Positions 38,021 to 59,700 of a stretch of 64,000 bases of DNA are shown in pieces (position 1 is the first letter of the stretch; the number at the start of each line of letters is the position of its first letter). A model generated the notes under the pieces. It saw only the letters and a program-made list of their open reading frames with translations, searched no databases and had not been told where the DNA came from. The position numbers and the translations under genes were made by a program. The DNA is from Pterobdella sp. o SKG-2022. Its lineage: Eukaryota > Annelida > Clitellata > Hirudinida > Piscicolidae. Location of the stretch: NCBI GenBank assembly GCA_964035795.1, contig OZ038320.1:11134118-11198117 (forward strand). The letters run 5' to 3'.

Positions 38021-41000
38021 TTATCTATGTATATGAGATATGCAAAAAATATATATTATAAAAGGTTTATACATCAAAATCCGTAGAAATGACAAAATAC
38101 TGAAAGCATTTTAAATCGATTTTAATATTAAAAATTGATATTTACATGGAAGAATGTTGACAAATCTGTTTTTGTGCTTGTTGCTATTGATGTTGCCAAT
38201 CTTGGTGCTGGCATCGTTATTGCTGCTAGGGATCTCCTGGGATTCACACAAAAACATTGTAAATTCCATTATGAAAATTAATACATGTAAATCATTGTGA
38301 GTCACAAACACACAAGTTCTCTGTAATGACTAAGTAGACCTCACAGGGATGTTAAAAATTCGAAAAAAAAATTTAGATAAGCTGAACTATATACAATTAT
38401 AATATAAAATTTTTTTAATTGGAAATGAAATAATGTATAATTTTTTTATATACTATGCAATTTAAATTTTTATAAGATTCAAATCAAAATCTGTATGCTA
38501 TTTAGTAAAACTTGAAATCCTTAAATAAATTTCGTTCTGTGTAAACATTTCAAATTTTTGATGTATTTTTGTATTCTTTTGGATTCACTTTATTTGATTT
38601 ATAGGCAACTTTCAAATTTTTGTATTAGAGCGCTAGTTCTAAATATTACTTTTCTTTGTAATAATTGACAATAAAAGACTACATAAAACCAACGCTAAAA
38701 CACTTTTATTGGAAATATCTTCCCCCATATAAGCTAATACATATTGACACATATAAAGAAAAATAAAAGCGCAAACCTTATATTCCTTCTTGAACAAAAA
38801 GCACTCAGCCAACTTGCCTTTCTCCACATAAGCTCTCAAATCTTCAACCCTAATTGGCTGGCAGTTTATTGGTATTTCCGGCGTTGGAACTTCCCTCAGG
38901 CGTGTTTTACCATCAGCAATGCTCTGGATTCTGGTGTGCATGAAAGGGGGAGGCACCGTTACAATGGAATTATTAAACTCATCAGGTACATCCCTTGTCT
39001 CCACTTTTACTTCTTCCTCATCTATGTGCCCATTCAACACTTCTGTGAATAAGGTATGCATTAAATACTAACATTTTTATGGCAAATAGCTAGGAATTTG
39101 CAAATAAAGTCGCATTTCAAAGCGCTCAAAACATCCTGCAAACAAAAGCATATCAACTCACCAGACTTTAAAACCTCGTTATCTTGTTGCGACAATGACT
39201 TGTATTTCAACATTTGCTTGCTGTGTATTTAATTAAAAATTGTTTTAAAAAGGCTTTCATTGTGAAGTATCAATTGAAACTGACTCAAATTTGATATTAA
39301 ACCAACGACAGCAATTTTATTATATTCCATCAATTGAAAAATCAATCTTTTATAATAAATAAAACAAAAACATCATATGAAAACAAACCGATAAGCAAGC
39401 AGCAACACGAGCAAAAGAAGGCAGATGGTGGAAATGACGAGGGTTGAGGCGATGATGATGATGTTGTAGTTGTTGCCAAAATTTTTGTTGTTATTGCTGA
39501 CAAAATCTGAGACAGCGAGAGCTCGTACTGTTTGAATATTCATTTTAATTAGAAGCCTACTCATAAAATCTTTGCACCAAGATATAAATTTTGAATACAG
39601 ACATGAATTAACAAAAGTCTAAACGATTCCGTCATATGCACATAAATTGAATTAAAACAGGTACGTCAGGAACATCCACTATATTGAGTACCAGTGGTTT
39701 TACAGTTAAACAGACGTTAATAAAAATCTTAATAACAAACGTTGATAGAGATTAATATTGCGAGAACCTGGTCTCATGGTTTTGAAGCGTTGAGAGAGTG
39801 GTGAAGGGCGCCCTCTTACGACAGGAGAGTGGTCCATCGACATCAATATTGGTGTCACCTATGGGTGCATCATAATACATACAAATACTACCATTAAGAA
39901 CAGCATATTCATCTTCATAGCTCGGATGTTAAAGTGCTATTATAACGACAAAACACATAAAGAATGCTATGAAAAATCCATGAAACGAACTTTAAATATC
40001 AATAATGGTATAATTAAATAACTTTATTTTAATTATATAAATGAAGTTTATAAAAATATTTTGAACCAACCCTGAATTGGTAATAGGAATTGATGGATAG
40101 ATTCCTGATAGAGAACTCCACTACATCACGATCAACTAACCCACCCACTTTCCATTCTCCTTGTTTAGGATTCTGTTTTAATGCTTCTTTATTCTTATAT
40201 TTTTCATCATTCTTTTCTGATTTTGATTGTTCATTGCTTTCTTTTGCGATTGGTTCTTTCAGCGATGCTATGTTATTTTCAATAATATTGCTTCTTCTTT
40301 TTTTCTCACTTACAGATTTATCCATTTTAATATTCTCATTATCTTCGATATCATTATTCTTTTCCATATTATCATCACTTTTTGCGTAGAAAATCTCATC
40401 ACTTTTTTTTTTCATATCACCACTTTCTTCATTTATAATGGACTTTTCAACGTTTATTTTTGGCTTCTCATTGTTTTCATATTTAGTATCAATAGTATAG
40501 TCATTTTTAATCTCATCATCTCCGTCATCACCCTTTTTTTCATTTTTATTGCTACAACCAATCCCATTTTCACAACCATCACTCTGATCATTAGTACTAT
40601 CGATACCCTCAACAGAAACACCAGGAATATCGTTAACGTCTTCTTCATTTATAGTGGGAATCTCTTCTATAATATCATGATTGCTCTTATCAACTACACC
40701 AATATCTTGTACTTGTCGGTATTCTATTTCATACATCAGCACCATGTCATCATCCACGTATCCAGTCCACCCATCCCACCTACCAATTATAAACCGTTTG
40801 ATATTCATTATGACACTCAACATTTGATACGTATTATTTTCTAACAGTCAATTTGATACTAAAGCATTTTTATTTGATTTCAAATTGATTTTTTAAATAA
40901 TTTTAATGTTATTTTTAAAACTAAGAAAACGGTTATATAATAATCATTAGCAGTCAAATTTGTGTATAGACGTTTATTCTAAAAAAATAGTATGGCATTA

Positions 41001-44000
41001 TTCTGCTTGAATAATCAATACCCAGGTATTCACACAGCCAATATCAAGAATTTTCTTAATAATAAACATAATGAAATAATTATTAAAATAATCAGTGCTG
41101 ACCTGAGGACAATCCTGGATGCTCCAGCCTCCACCATTTGAGGGGGTCGGTGCAGGTGTGGGATTTCTGGGGGGTGTTATTATACATGGATATCATTTAC
41201 ATTTTGAGTTGATTAAAAGTATAAAATTTATAATTTTCTTAAAAATAAATGCTTTTTATTTGTTGATTAGAAGATGAGTCGAACTTAATTAAGTCAAAAA
41301 AACCCAAGACCTCGTTATGCAAGCTCAATTTTTATGAAACTTTGAAAATAAATAAAAACAAAATTAGAATCAAAGTTTAAAAAATTTATGTTGCGAGAAT
41401 ATTTGAAGTTACGGAGGCGTCACTTTTTTGTGACACGGGCACATGGAGAAGAACAGAATCTTGCTTATATCATTGAATTTTTGAGTCATCTTTTGAGTAA
41501 AACGAAAAAAAAGTAGAATATTCTAAATGCTTATTTAAATATTCTCATATTTATGATGAATAATAACATAATTATTTTTATTTTAAATAGTAACGGCATT
41601 TCAGTTTCAGTGGGAAATTGCATTATATAAATTAGCTCCAGGTCCTTTTTCAAGGAATTTAAAGATTTGTGATTAATTTGAGGTCTTTTCTGATTTTTTT
41701 CACGCAAGAAACTAGAAGTGTCAATAAAATTCACAAAGAAAACAACTATGAAAGTTTCAATACGAAAATGATCCAAACTTTTGCTAAATAAAGTAGCGCC
41801 GTGAGATTATTACCTATTTATTACGCGACCGAAACCGGTTTGAGGCGACCTAATGGTTCACTTATTTACTTTTGATACATATATAATGCTCAAAAATGCT
41901 CTAACAAGTTGTACTTTTACATCCATAAAATATATTCACAATTTTTAAAACTTAATTTTTTTTGGAAAAATAAAAACTACTTGAAATTTTGTAGAATCAA
42001 CATTGATTTATACAATAAAGAAAAAACCCAAAAATTCTTTGAATCTTCAACATGTTTTCAAAAAAGTTGCACAAAAATGACACCAAACGTTGCCGAATTA
42101 ATTAAAAGCGTAGCATTATTAGAAATAATTGTTCCCAAGCCATGAGTTTTTGATTTAATTGTTTAATATGCCTTTAAGTACGATTTCCGGTTATAATTAT
42201 CGTCTAGGTTAACCATAGCTTATTAGTATCAGATAACCCTGGTAATAAATATGGTTAAAACGTCGGCCTAAGTAAAACGAATGCATGACTAATGATAAAG
42301 ATTTTTAATCAACTTTGCTATATTTTATTCACAGTGAAAATTCTTAGTAAAAAATATATCACGTTATGATTTTTTCAAAAGCCAAACCGTAAAATGAATA
42401 TAATTTCAGAACACTAGTTTTATTGATGTTATTATATCAATAAAACGGTTTCTTATACTTGAAAATGTTACGTTGTTAACGAAAAGCTTCGTATCTTAAT
42501 AAACTTAGTAGTGTTTTGAAATTATAATCATATCACGGTATATTTCATTAATTTTATCAGATTCTCTTCAAAGAGAAAAAAGCAATATGCAAACATCAAA
42601 ACGCCCGCTATAAAAACACGGGAGGATAATTAGACAATTCTCTACCATAAAGTATAATGTAAAATTACAATAATGACAAAGATTTGACAAACATTCCTCT
42701 ACATGACATAGTTGCTGATTGCCAATTGAGAAAACATCGTAAAAATCGATCAATTCAATTATTACTGTAATTCTTTTAAACACAAAGCTTTTCAATATTA
42801 TAAATTCTTCCCTATTTTTGACAATTTTATAATGTTTCATAAAAACAAAAAAATTAATAACGAAAATCATATTCAGTTGTATAATTCATGTAACTTTCAA
42901 TTATAACTGCTTTAAAATTGAATGAATGCAAAGAAAAAGAATCAAATGAAATCCAGGTTCACAATAGAGAAAGTGCATATGTTTTGAGTATTATTTAACC
43001 TTTTCAATTTCACATTATTATAAATAAATTTTATCCCTCTAGCGAAGAAATTTATTCACTGACCTGTTTGGCATGAAGCTCCCACCCAATTGGGATGACA
43101 AGCACTAGCACACTTTCCTGTGATGGTGTCACATGATTGGTTGTTGATGCAATGACATTGCAACAAACAACTTGCTCCAAAAGTTCCTGACTCACACTCT
43201 GTATATGTTGTTTTTGAGGCATAATTTTTTGAAATGCACTTTTATCCTTATGTAACTGTGCTTTCAGATCCAGTATACTGAAAATTCCAAGATTGATAAA
43301 TCATTCTTTTACAAACCCATCAAAACCTATTTATAAATCGAAACTATGTTTTTTAAATGTGGAAAACTTCAATTAAAAATTTTTTGGAACTTTTAAACGT
43401 ATAAATTTAATTATTTGCAATCTAATAAATATTACAAGTATAAATTTAATTATTTGCAATCTAATATGTATTACAAAGCATAACATAGTATACCTTCTTG
43501 ACAGCCAATCCCCTTTCTCCCTTCAACACAGAGTCCCTGGCATTTTCCATTAGATTTGTCACATGTTTGGGAGCCTTGACATTTGCATTCATTTTCACAT
43601 TTAACTCCAAAAAACCCCTTTTTACATACTGCAAATATATAATATATTAAGCTTAATTATAATCAATGAAATTTAATTAAAAATCTTCAATAATTTCAAG
43701 TGAATTTGAAATTTAATTATTAATTCCAGCAGCATAAGTGAAAAAAATAAAAAAATAAATAAATCAAATTTTTTAAATTAAATATAGAAGTCTCACCCAT
43801 GACTCTGACTTCACAAAGCCTAAGTTTGTTGAAGTTATTGATGATGCGAACATATCTAATCTTGGGGCTTTCATCTATGCATGAAATATGATGAGTGCTG
43901 GTCAATTCCATTTTAGCAGCTCCAAAGTTACAAAGACTGAATGAAGATGTGTTTGGACCTATGTGCACTTCATAATTGGATCCAAAAGCTTTATCTCCTT

Positions 44001-44724
44001 GAAAGATTAAATTGGAAGATGCAAAATCAGAAAAATAAAACTCATTTGAATGGAATTATTAAAAGCTGTATTTCATGATTAAAATTGGTCAATAAAAATA
44101 ATTGTATTAATGAACCATTGTTAACAAAGACTGCAACAATTGGCTGGATAGAACCCAAATCCACTGTCCAATTAGGCTTTTCTTCTTCTTGTGTATTGGA
44201 GCATGTTGTGGTGCTACCATCAACAGCGAGGTGAGAAGGGTCAAATGTTGAAGATTGTATTGTGGATTTTTGCAGAGCAAAATTTTCTGAACGTCTCAAA
44301 AGTAAATTTGTATCATTTTCTGAAAATAATTTTCGAATTGAATATATTTCAAAGTTTTATATTCTTTATTGCATAACACTTATTTGACAAAAATAATATT
44401 ATTAACAGAAAAATAACTTTTTCGTTTAATTTTTAAATTAAAATTGATAAAATTTCAGTTAGTCTTTTAAGATGAACGAATATAGTGGAAAAAAAATTAG
44501 ATGAATATCTTTATTTAATAATACACCTTAATGCATTAATTGCATTTCTGTTTTAATTTAAGTAATTCTAATATTTTCATTGAGATAATTAATGATTCTT
44601 CGAAATAACTGCTTATTTTAATTCGAAAAAAAAATCGATAAAAACCTTTGCAAAAAGCAATATTAGATTCAAATAAAATTGTGAAAATAATGCAATTAAC
44701 AAATTGCTTTCCAAAAATGTTCAT
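32581..44724 (-). CDS. receptor-type protein tyrosine phosphatase, tandem PTP domains
   Basis: Twenty-six minus-strand exons, 1391 aa: 44724-44646, 44319-44116, 43997-43797, 43628-43494, 43198-43064, 41166-41103, 40779-40071, 39858-39768, 39527-39389, 39220-39162, 39042-38777, 38236-38146, 37773-37709, 37440-37404, 37097-37006, 36770-36617, 36298-36147, 35991-35825, 35611-35563, 35364-35212, 34849-34750, 34533-34460, 34284-34150, 33837-33427, 33280-33036, 32749-32581. All phases join. Order: signal peptide (1-26), discoidin/F-lectin-like domain (27-161), two EGF-like modules (162-251), FN3 interrupted by an acidic insert (252-539), TM (about 560-583), phosphatase D1 and D2. D1 has WPD, catalytic HCSAGVGRTG (Cys about 917) and the QTxxQ loop, so it should dephosphorylate phosphotyrosine; its KNRY loop reads KNRF. 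D2 has HCRDGLTHTG, lacking the catalytic Arg, and is presumably a pseudophosphatase. The ectodomain suggests adhesion or ligand sensing. Confidence 0.93.
35825..35991 (-). other. RPTP D1 catalytic exon
   Basis: This exon encodes the P-loop HCSAGVGRTGTF with nucleophilic Cys and the phosphate-binding Arg, preceded by VWPLISFHRRVRQ and followed by ALDYLLEEA. The WPD general-acid loop (FHFTAWPDHGVP) is in the previous exon, 36298-36147. All residues needed for activity are present, in contrast to D2. Confidence 0.95.
37879..38021. repeat. compound tetranucleotide microsatellite (GATA)n-(GAAA)n-(GATA)n
   Basis: A GATA run, a GAAA/A-rich core at about 37922-37975 and a second, longer GATA run sit inside an RPTP intron between exons 37709-37773 and 38146-38236. 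Shorter relatives of the same motif occur near 34291-34309 in another intron of the gene. Confidence 0.97.
40071..40779 (-). other. RPTP FN3 exon carrying long acidic insert
   Basis: The 709-nt exon starts with FN3 strands (WDGWTGYVDDDMVLMYEIEYRQV) and ends with FN3 strands (GLVDRDVVEFSIRNLSINSYYQFR), but between them lie about 170 residues rich in Asp, Glu, Asn, Lys and Ser. The next exon (VTPILMSMDHSP) completes the FN3 fold. The insert falls in a strand C to C' type loop on the extracellular side. No cysteine pattern or known domain is seen in it. Confidence 0.85.
43399..43476. repeat. 39-bp tandem duplication
   Basis: Two adjacent copies of a 39-bp AT-rich unit (43399-43437 and 43438-43476) differ by two or three bases. 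They lie in the RPTP intron just downstream (in genome coordinates upstream) of the first EGF exon and look like a recent local duplication. Confidence 0.85.
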
Positions 44725-44913
44725 CTTATTCCAAAAAGAAACATAGCGAACTTATTATAATGAATATGAAACAAAAAAAGGATTTAATTACAAATTTAGC
44801 AATTATTTTTTTAAATTTAGAATTTTTTAAAATAATTCAATCTTAATTGAACTTTTCAAGAAATTTTTTTTTTAACTATTTGATTTTTAAAGCGACTTAC
44901 TTTCTAGTTTCAA
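44725..44913. promoter_or_regulatory. 189-bp bidirectional intergenic region (RPTP / DPCD)
   Basis: The ATG codons of the RPTP (-) and DPCD (+) face away from each other across 189 bp, so both promoters must overlap here unless untranslated exons lie elsewhere. The sequence is AT-rich with T and A runs, with no TATA box or RFX X-box that I can identify. TTTCTAG six bases before the DPCD ATG resembles a splice acceptor and could mark a 5' UTR intron or trans-splice site. Confidence 0.6.
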
Positions 44914-46113
44914 ATGGCTAATTGGCTGAGTTATCTTAAAAGTGCTTCAAAAACATCGTTAGTGCAAGATGGTGAGTTTTTTTTGTGATTTTTTGATATT
45001 ATAAAAGTGTTTAAATATTTTTCAATGTTATTTATATGAGTTTCATTTTGTTTCACTGTCAAAAATTTACTTTTTAACTGTAACTAAGGACTCTTTGTAA
45101 CATAACTATTTAAAAATTTTTTTTCTATTTCAAGGAAAAAGAAAAATTCATTATACTTTTGATGATGGAAATGAGATGGTTGAAGAATATTCTCTTTCAA
45201 CATATGATCTATTAGGTGTCTAAAGTTACATAGAGTAAAAGTAAAGTACAATAAAAATTATTCTATATAAATTGAAATTTTTGTTGATCAGTGAGAAAAC
45301 ACAAAAAAAAGAGTGTAATGGGTAAAGAAGGTGGATGGGATTTTGAAGTGGGACAAGACCTAGCTCCTATACCTTTAAACAACATAGGGCTCTTTGAAAG
45401 CAATCAAAATGTTACTGAACATTTATATTATCAATTAAATTTTTTTATAATTGTAAATCAAAAAAATGTTTATATCCTCTTTCATTGTTAAATATTCAGT
45501 GTCAATTTATGTAATAATGCATATTATGACAGCCTATGCTGTTGCGTAAAGACTCAAAAGATTCATTCCAATGGAGAATCCGTAACTTGCCTTACTCGAT
45601 TGAGACTTACAGTGTAAATGTTGATGAAAAACTCAATTGCATTTTAGTCAAAACATCAAACAAAAAGTTAATCCACTTTGTTATTCAAATACCATTTGTA
45701 GTTTTATTTTCATCATTAGTTTCCACTCTCAGATACTATAAGCAGTTGCATATACCAGACATGGAACGAATGAAGCTCAAGTTAAAACAGGATAATCTTT
45801 TTTTCACTCATGCTAACAATACTCTCGTTATCAGAGTTAGCTGGTTCTTAGTTTTGTTTTCAGTATCGATTAATTTATTATTTAGGGTCTTTAGCATTAT
45901 GCCTAGAAACGAGCTTTTAGCGACGTTGAATCAAATTTACCCATACTTATAATTATCATTTTATGAGTTTAATTCAATATATTTAAACAAGTTTTTCATT
46001 TTCCATAGTACATGAAACCACAAGAAGTATTGGAGCACGAAAAAAGACTTGTGCAAGAGATGAAGAAAAAGAAGCAAGGCGAGGGTGATGTCGATATGTG
46101 TTCTCCTAGTTGA
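44914..46113 (+). CDS. DPCD: DPCD protein
   Basis: Six exons: 44914-44971, 45135-45215, 45292-45410, 45533-45666, 45733-45835, 46009-46113 (199 aa; the human protein is 203 aa). The whole length follows the DPCD family: N-terminal WLSYLKSASKTSLVQDGKRK, IHYTFDDGNEMVEEY, WDFEVGQ, MLLRKDSKDSFQWRIRNLPY, TSNKKYYKQLHIPDMER and THANNTLVI, then a charged Lys/Glu-rich tail. DPCD is a conserved protein of ciliated eukaryotes linked to dynein-arm and cilia assembly through R2TP-type co-chaperones; loss in mice gives primary ciliary dyskinesia features. It is cytosolic with no membrane segment. It is divergently paired with the RPTP gene and lies in tandem with Caspr 750 bp downstream. Confidence 0.97.
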
Positions 46114-46863
46114 TTATTGGGGCTTCTCCGTGTGATTATTATCATTTTTATTAATTTATCAATTTTTAAAACTTTTTTATTTATGTCAATTACTTATTTA
46201 AAAAAATAGATTTTGTAGTTAATGTTGAGGAGAGGTTTGTTAATAAATTTGTGCAAAACGATGCAATTGTTAATGCGTTTCACTGTTTAAATTGTTTCAA
46301 CGAGTTTGAAACTTTTAAGGTTCATTAAAGTGCTTGTTTAATTATCCATGATTCACTCATCGTTTTAAAAGATCTACACTGGCTTAAAAACCCACCTCAT
46401 GATTAAGTCATATAATTTTAAAACATATTTTTAGAATTTTTCTCTCATGTATTTTTTTTTCAAAAAATCAAATTAGTGGGAAGAAAGGAGTTAAATGAAA
46501 GGAATAACTGGGTGTGTGTGGATTAAAGGAAAAAGCGTGAGGGGTTGGAAAGAATGAAAATTTACTGTTATAGAACTGGCTCTATATATAAATATATTGC
46601 TAAGGGGTCATAAAGACTTAATCAGTTTCATGCCACTATAATAATATTCGTTATTCGTTTGTTTGTTTGTTTAATAATTATTCTACCTTTATTCATTTTA
46701 ATTAATACATTCCTCGATATCTTCAAGCGAATTTTTTTAACGCTATCCATAAGAAATAATAACCAAAAAGTTTCAATACAAGCCATCTCTATTTTCACCT
46801 TGATGCTTTTATACTACAGGTGGAAATAAATATGAGCAGAACTTTATAATACTAAAATAAAAT
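46114..46863. other. intergenic region between DPCD and Caspr
   Basis: Contains the DPCD 3' UTR with AATAAA at 46242-46247 and presumably the Caspr promoter and 5' UTR. No coding or structured element is seen. Confidence 0.55.
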
Positions 46864-56418
<9,555 letters not shown>

Positions 56419-56512
56419 TACCATAATTCCACTAATTTTTTATTCTTTTCATATTTTTCATGTTCGCTATCTCTTGTTTTTTAAGACATTTTAAAGGATT
56501 TAGTGTATATTT

Positions 56513-56518
56513 AATAAA
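56513..56518 (+). terminator. Caspr polyadenylation signal AATAAA
   Basis: AATAAA 95 nt after the Caspr stop codon. The convergent DEG/ENaC gene has its own candidate only about 150 bp further on, so the two 3' ends are close or overlapping. Confidence 0.55.
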
Positions 56519-56665
56519 AAACGAAATGGTCCAAAGAATATTTTAAAAAGTAACTATTTTTTGACATTGGTTTAATATTTTTTTAAAAATTTGTGGGTTT
56601 TAATTGAAAAACCCTTTAATTGAATATAAATTATTCTGTAACAATTTGACTAAAAAGCACAAAGA

Positions 56666-56671
56666 TTTATT
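56666..56671 (-). terminator. DEG/ENaC polyadenylation signal AATAAA
   Basis: On the minus strand AATAAA (TTTATT on +) lies about 100 nt after the DEG/ENaC stop codon, within the 353-bp gap shared with Caspr. Confidence 0.5.
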
Positions 56672-56771
56672 TGATTAAATGTCAAAAATCAGCTTCACAA
56701 CAGTTATAGTTTTTGATAGTTCTAACATCAAATCTATACTAACTTTTGAAGTTTCAAGTTTTTTTATTATA

Positions 56772-59700
56772 TCAAGGTTGTTTCAAAGTTATTTTTCTCA
56801 ATGTAGGGAATTTCTTTTTCTCTGCATACCCGATACACAACATAACAATAAAGTCAACAAATTCTAATAGCGTCAAAACTGAAGCACCCAGTAATAAACC
56901 GAGAAATCCGCCTATTTCACTGAAGAGACTCAAAGACTGGAAACTCACTTGCTGTTTGACATGCTCATATGATAAGTCCTTATAGAAAATATCCACCTTT
57001 ATAAAGTTCTCTCTTTAAAGAAGGTTTAAATATCAATATTTAGATTTTGGTAAATTTATAAAGATTTCATGAAAGCATAAGATGAAACTTTAACCTTATG
57101 AAGTTTTGGTCCAGGCAACCTTGTTTAATGTAATCGTCAAAATTTTTTCTGAGAGAAGCTAAAGATGAATCAAATTCTTTAGAGCGTCTTATCAATTTCC
57201 TTTGAACCTCTTGTACTGCAAACTTATATTTATCAAAACTTCTAGAAACCAACCCTTTAACTGACTCACATTTTGCCGTTAGTATGTTTTCTAAATGTTT
57301 TTTCATAATATCATCTTTGTTCTTATCCACCATTTTTTGGCACGTTTGCGTCAAATACAATCTGGCTATTAGCTGATCATTTACCGCTGGGACCACTAAA
57401 TAAAATGATTTTTTGTAAGCATTTCTGAGGTTGTTATGCAAATCGTAAATCTTGTTAGACAACTGATTGAACTCATTGATGGAATTTCGAAGTTGAGAAG
57501 CTACCAACGTTTCGAATGCACGCGCTTCGTTTGAGTTAAATAACAATGCCAAAGAAGTTTTTGTAGTGTTTACCTCCGGGTCCAGAAATTTATTCAACGC
57601 AATTATAAAAGGGTCACTATAAGTTTTAATGTCTGAATACATTTGTTTCGAGTGGCTATATATGGAGTCTTCTAAAGATGAAACCACAGGAAAAACGTGA
57701 AAAGCTTCATTAACACTGATCTCAAAAGAAGTATAATTAACATCTGCCCAATTCTTTTTGATAAACCAATTACAAGGTTCCACTAGTATTTCACTAATTT
57801 TGCTTGAACCTTGAGATGAAAGGTAAAATGACTGGAAAGCATTCGCTGCTACTATTTTAAAGTTTATATCATTAGTTGTCAAATACATCGGCCGGTAAAC
57901 GTTAATCAAATCATTCAATAAAGGTTTCCAAAAAGAAACTATGGAAAAAAGAGTTGAAACACAAATATGATGGTCTTTTATATTTTCGTATTCGAAATCT
58001 GTATCTTCGAAAAGAAATTTGACAGTGCTGTTATAGTTCGTTTCCATTGTGTCTAACCAATGCATTGTCGTTTGAGCATGGTTAATCCAATTCTTCAGTA
58101 TGTTTCTCTTGTAATAAAGATAGGTTGGTGCACTAGATGAATCATCCTTACATGTGGCATTATCTTCATGACCAACACACGAAACTAACTTAACTATCAA
58201 ACCACCCTTATCTGATACATGGTTTATGTCCAAAAAAGCAGATATCCCTACATAAATATCCTCTACTGTCGTCACCCAGTTTGAAATGTCTGGTTGTGGC
58301 GTTGAGAAAAATGGGATTTTTGATGTGAAGCTTTTATTCACTGCTAAGAGATCTTCGGAAATAATTGTGAAGTTTCTCACGTATAAAGTGTTCACGTTGA
58401 ATTTACGATAAAGATAATCATCATGTTTGTTGAAAGCATCAAAACTTGAAAGGATAGCAGAGTTGAAATTGTCAGCTGCCTCCAAAAATTCCTTAATCAT
58501 TCTCTCATTATTTTCTTTAGACATTTTATCTACTTTTTCATAAATATCTCTGGCCCTCTCGTAACTGAAAATGCATAAAATTTTAATTAAAATTTTTTAA
58601 AATAATAATCACTGTAATATAAATTTAATAAGACATAAGTGGAGAAAAAATTCTTGAATATATTTTTAATACATGACTTGTGTTTGATGGTTGAAATGTT
58701 GAGAGAATTGTCTCGCTCTGAAAGTTGCTTGAAATCCATGGGAGAAATTTGGGCATATGACAAGACAGGGTCATAAGTAACTCTATCGCATGGAGTTGGA
58801 CACTGACATTGGTTGGTTGCTAACTTCGACGTGAACGCTAATGCAGATTGGTTTTTTCAATCAAAAATTTTTATATAATTTTGAAGTTAAAACTTTTTAG
58901 AGATTTCCTAATTTACTTATAAGCAATATCAACAGTTTTAACGTCAATTTATGGGGAAAAAATTAGTACATTTATTGAGCAAAAAATAGCTATAATTTTC
59001 GATAAGTTCAACCTTATCATAAAACATTAATAAAAACCTTAGCTTATGATAAATTGACGTTGAAAACTGTTGAATTTTAAAGTTATTATCTATGATATGA
59101 CTTTAATGCAAAGAGAATGAAAAATAATCGTATATATAATTATAAACATTCAATAGTATCACACAACCCAAGCTCTCTCGCACACAAAAGAATGATGCTG
59201 CAAAAGAGCACACTTCTGAAAATTAAAATGACGACACCATTAGTTAAAAATAACCATTTATTTAAAAGCAAAATCCATTAACATATAACTGAAAACTACG
59301 AACTGTCTTCTTTATCCTTAGGGGGCAGCATGTTATAATCTCTACATCCACACCTTTTGAAAGTGAAGTCTGACACACATTGAGCTAAACATTCCGAACG
59401 CAGACTTACATTTTTCTGAAAAGTATATAAAAAAACTGTTGCGAAACATTTTAGTATGATCGACACGTAATATTCACGTTTGACTGATACAAACAAGCAA
59501 CATATCAAATTATTCCAGAACATACCTGGCAGACTCCATAAGGGCTGGGTAAATTTTCTACGGCTTGTCTTTGAACTCCTACTAAAGCGTAGTTTCCCGG
59601 AGAAACAGCAAAGCCCAGGTCTCTCACTTGGGGAATCTCTTTTGGATCGTGAAGAAGTATCTATAAATTTATATAAAATTCTAATTTTTGAGCTTTTTGA

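Noticed and set aside
40227..40844. 205-codon plus-strand hydrophobic frame
   Set aside because: Antisense shadow of the acidic RPTP FN3 insert; Asp/Asn/Lys codons read backwards give Ile/Phe/Leu.
41790..41870. Small CpG-containing patch in an RPTP intron (near CGCGACCGAAACCGG)
   Set aside because: Too short to classify; no tRNA fold, terminal repeats or open frame could be supported.
42205..42262. Imperfect hairpin around GGTTAACCATA ... TATGGTTAA
   Set aside because: Arms are short and interrupted; this level of symmetry is expected by chance in AT-rich DNA.
45661..45952. Read-through extension of DPCD exon 4 giving hydrophobic residues
   Set aside because: It is intron sequence; splicing at 45666/45733 restores the conserved KKYYK junction.
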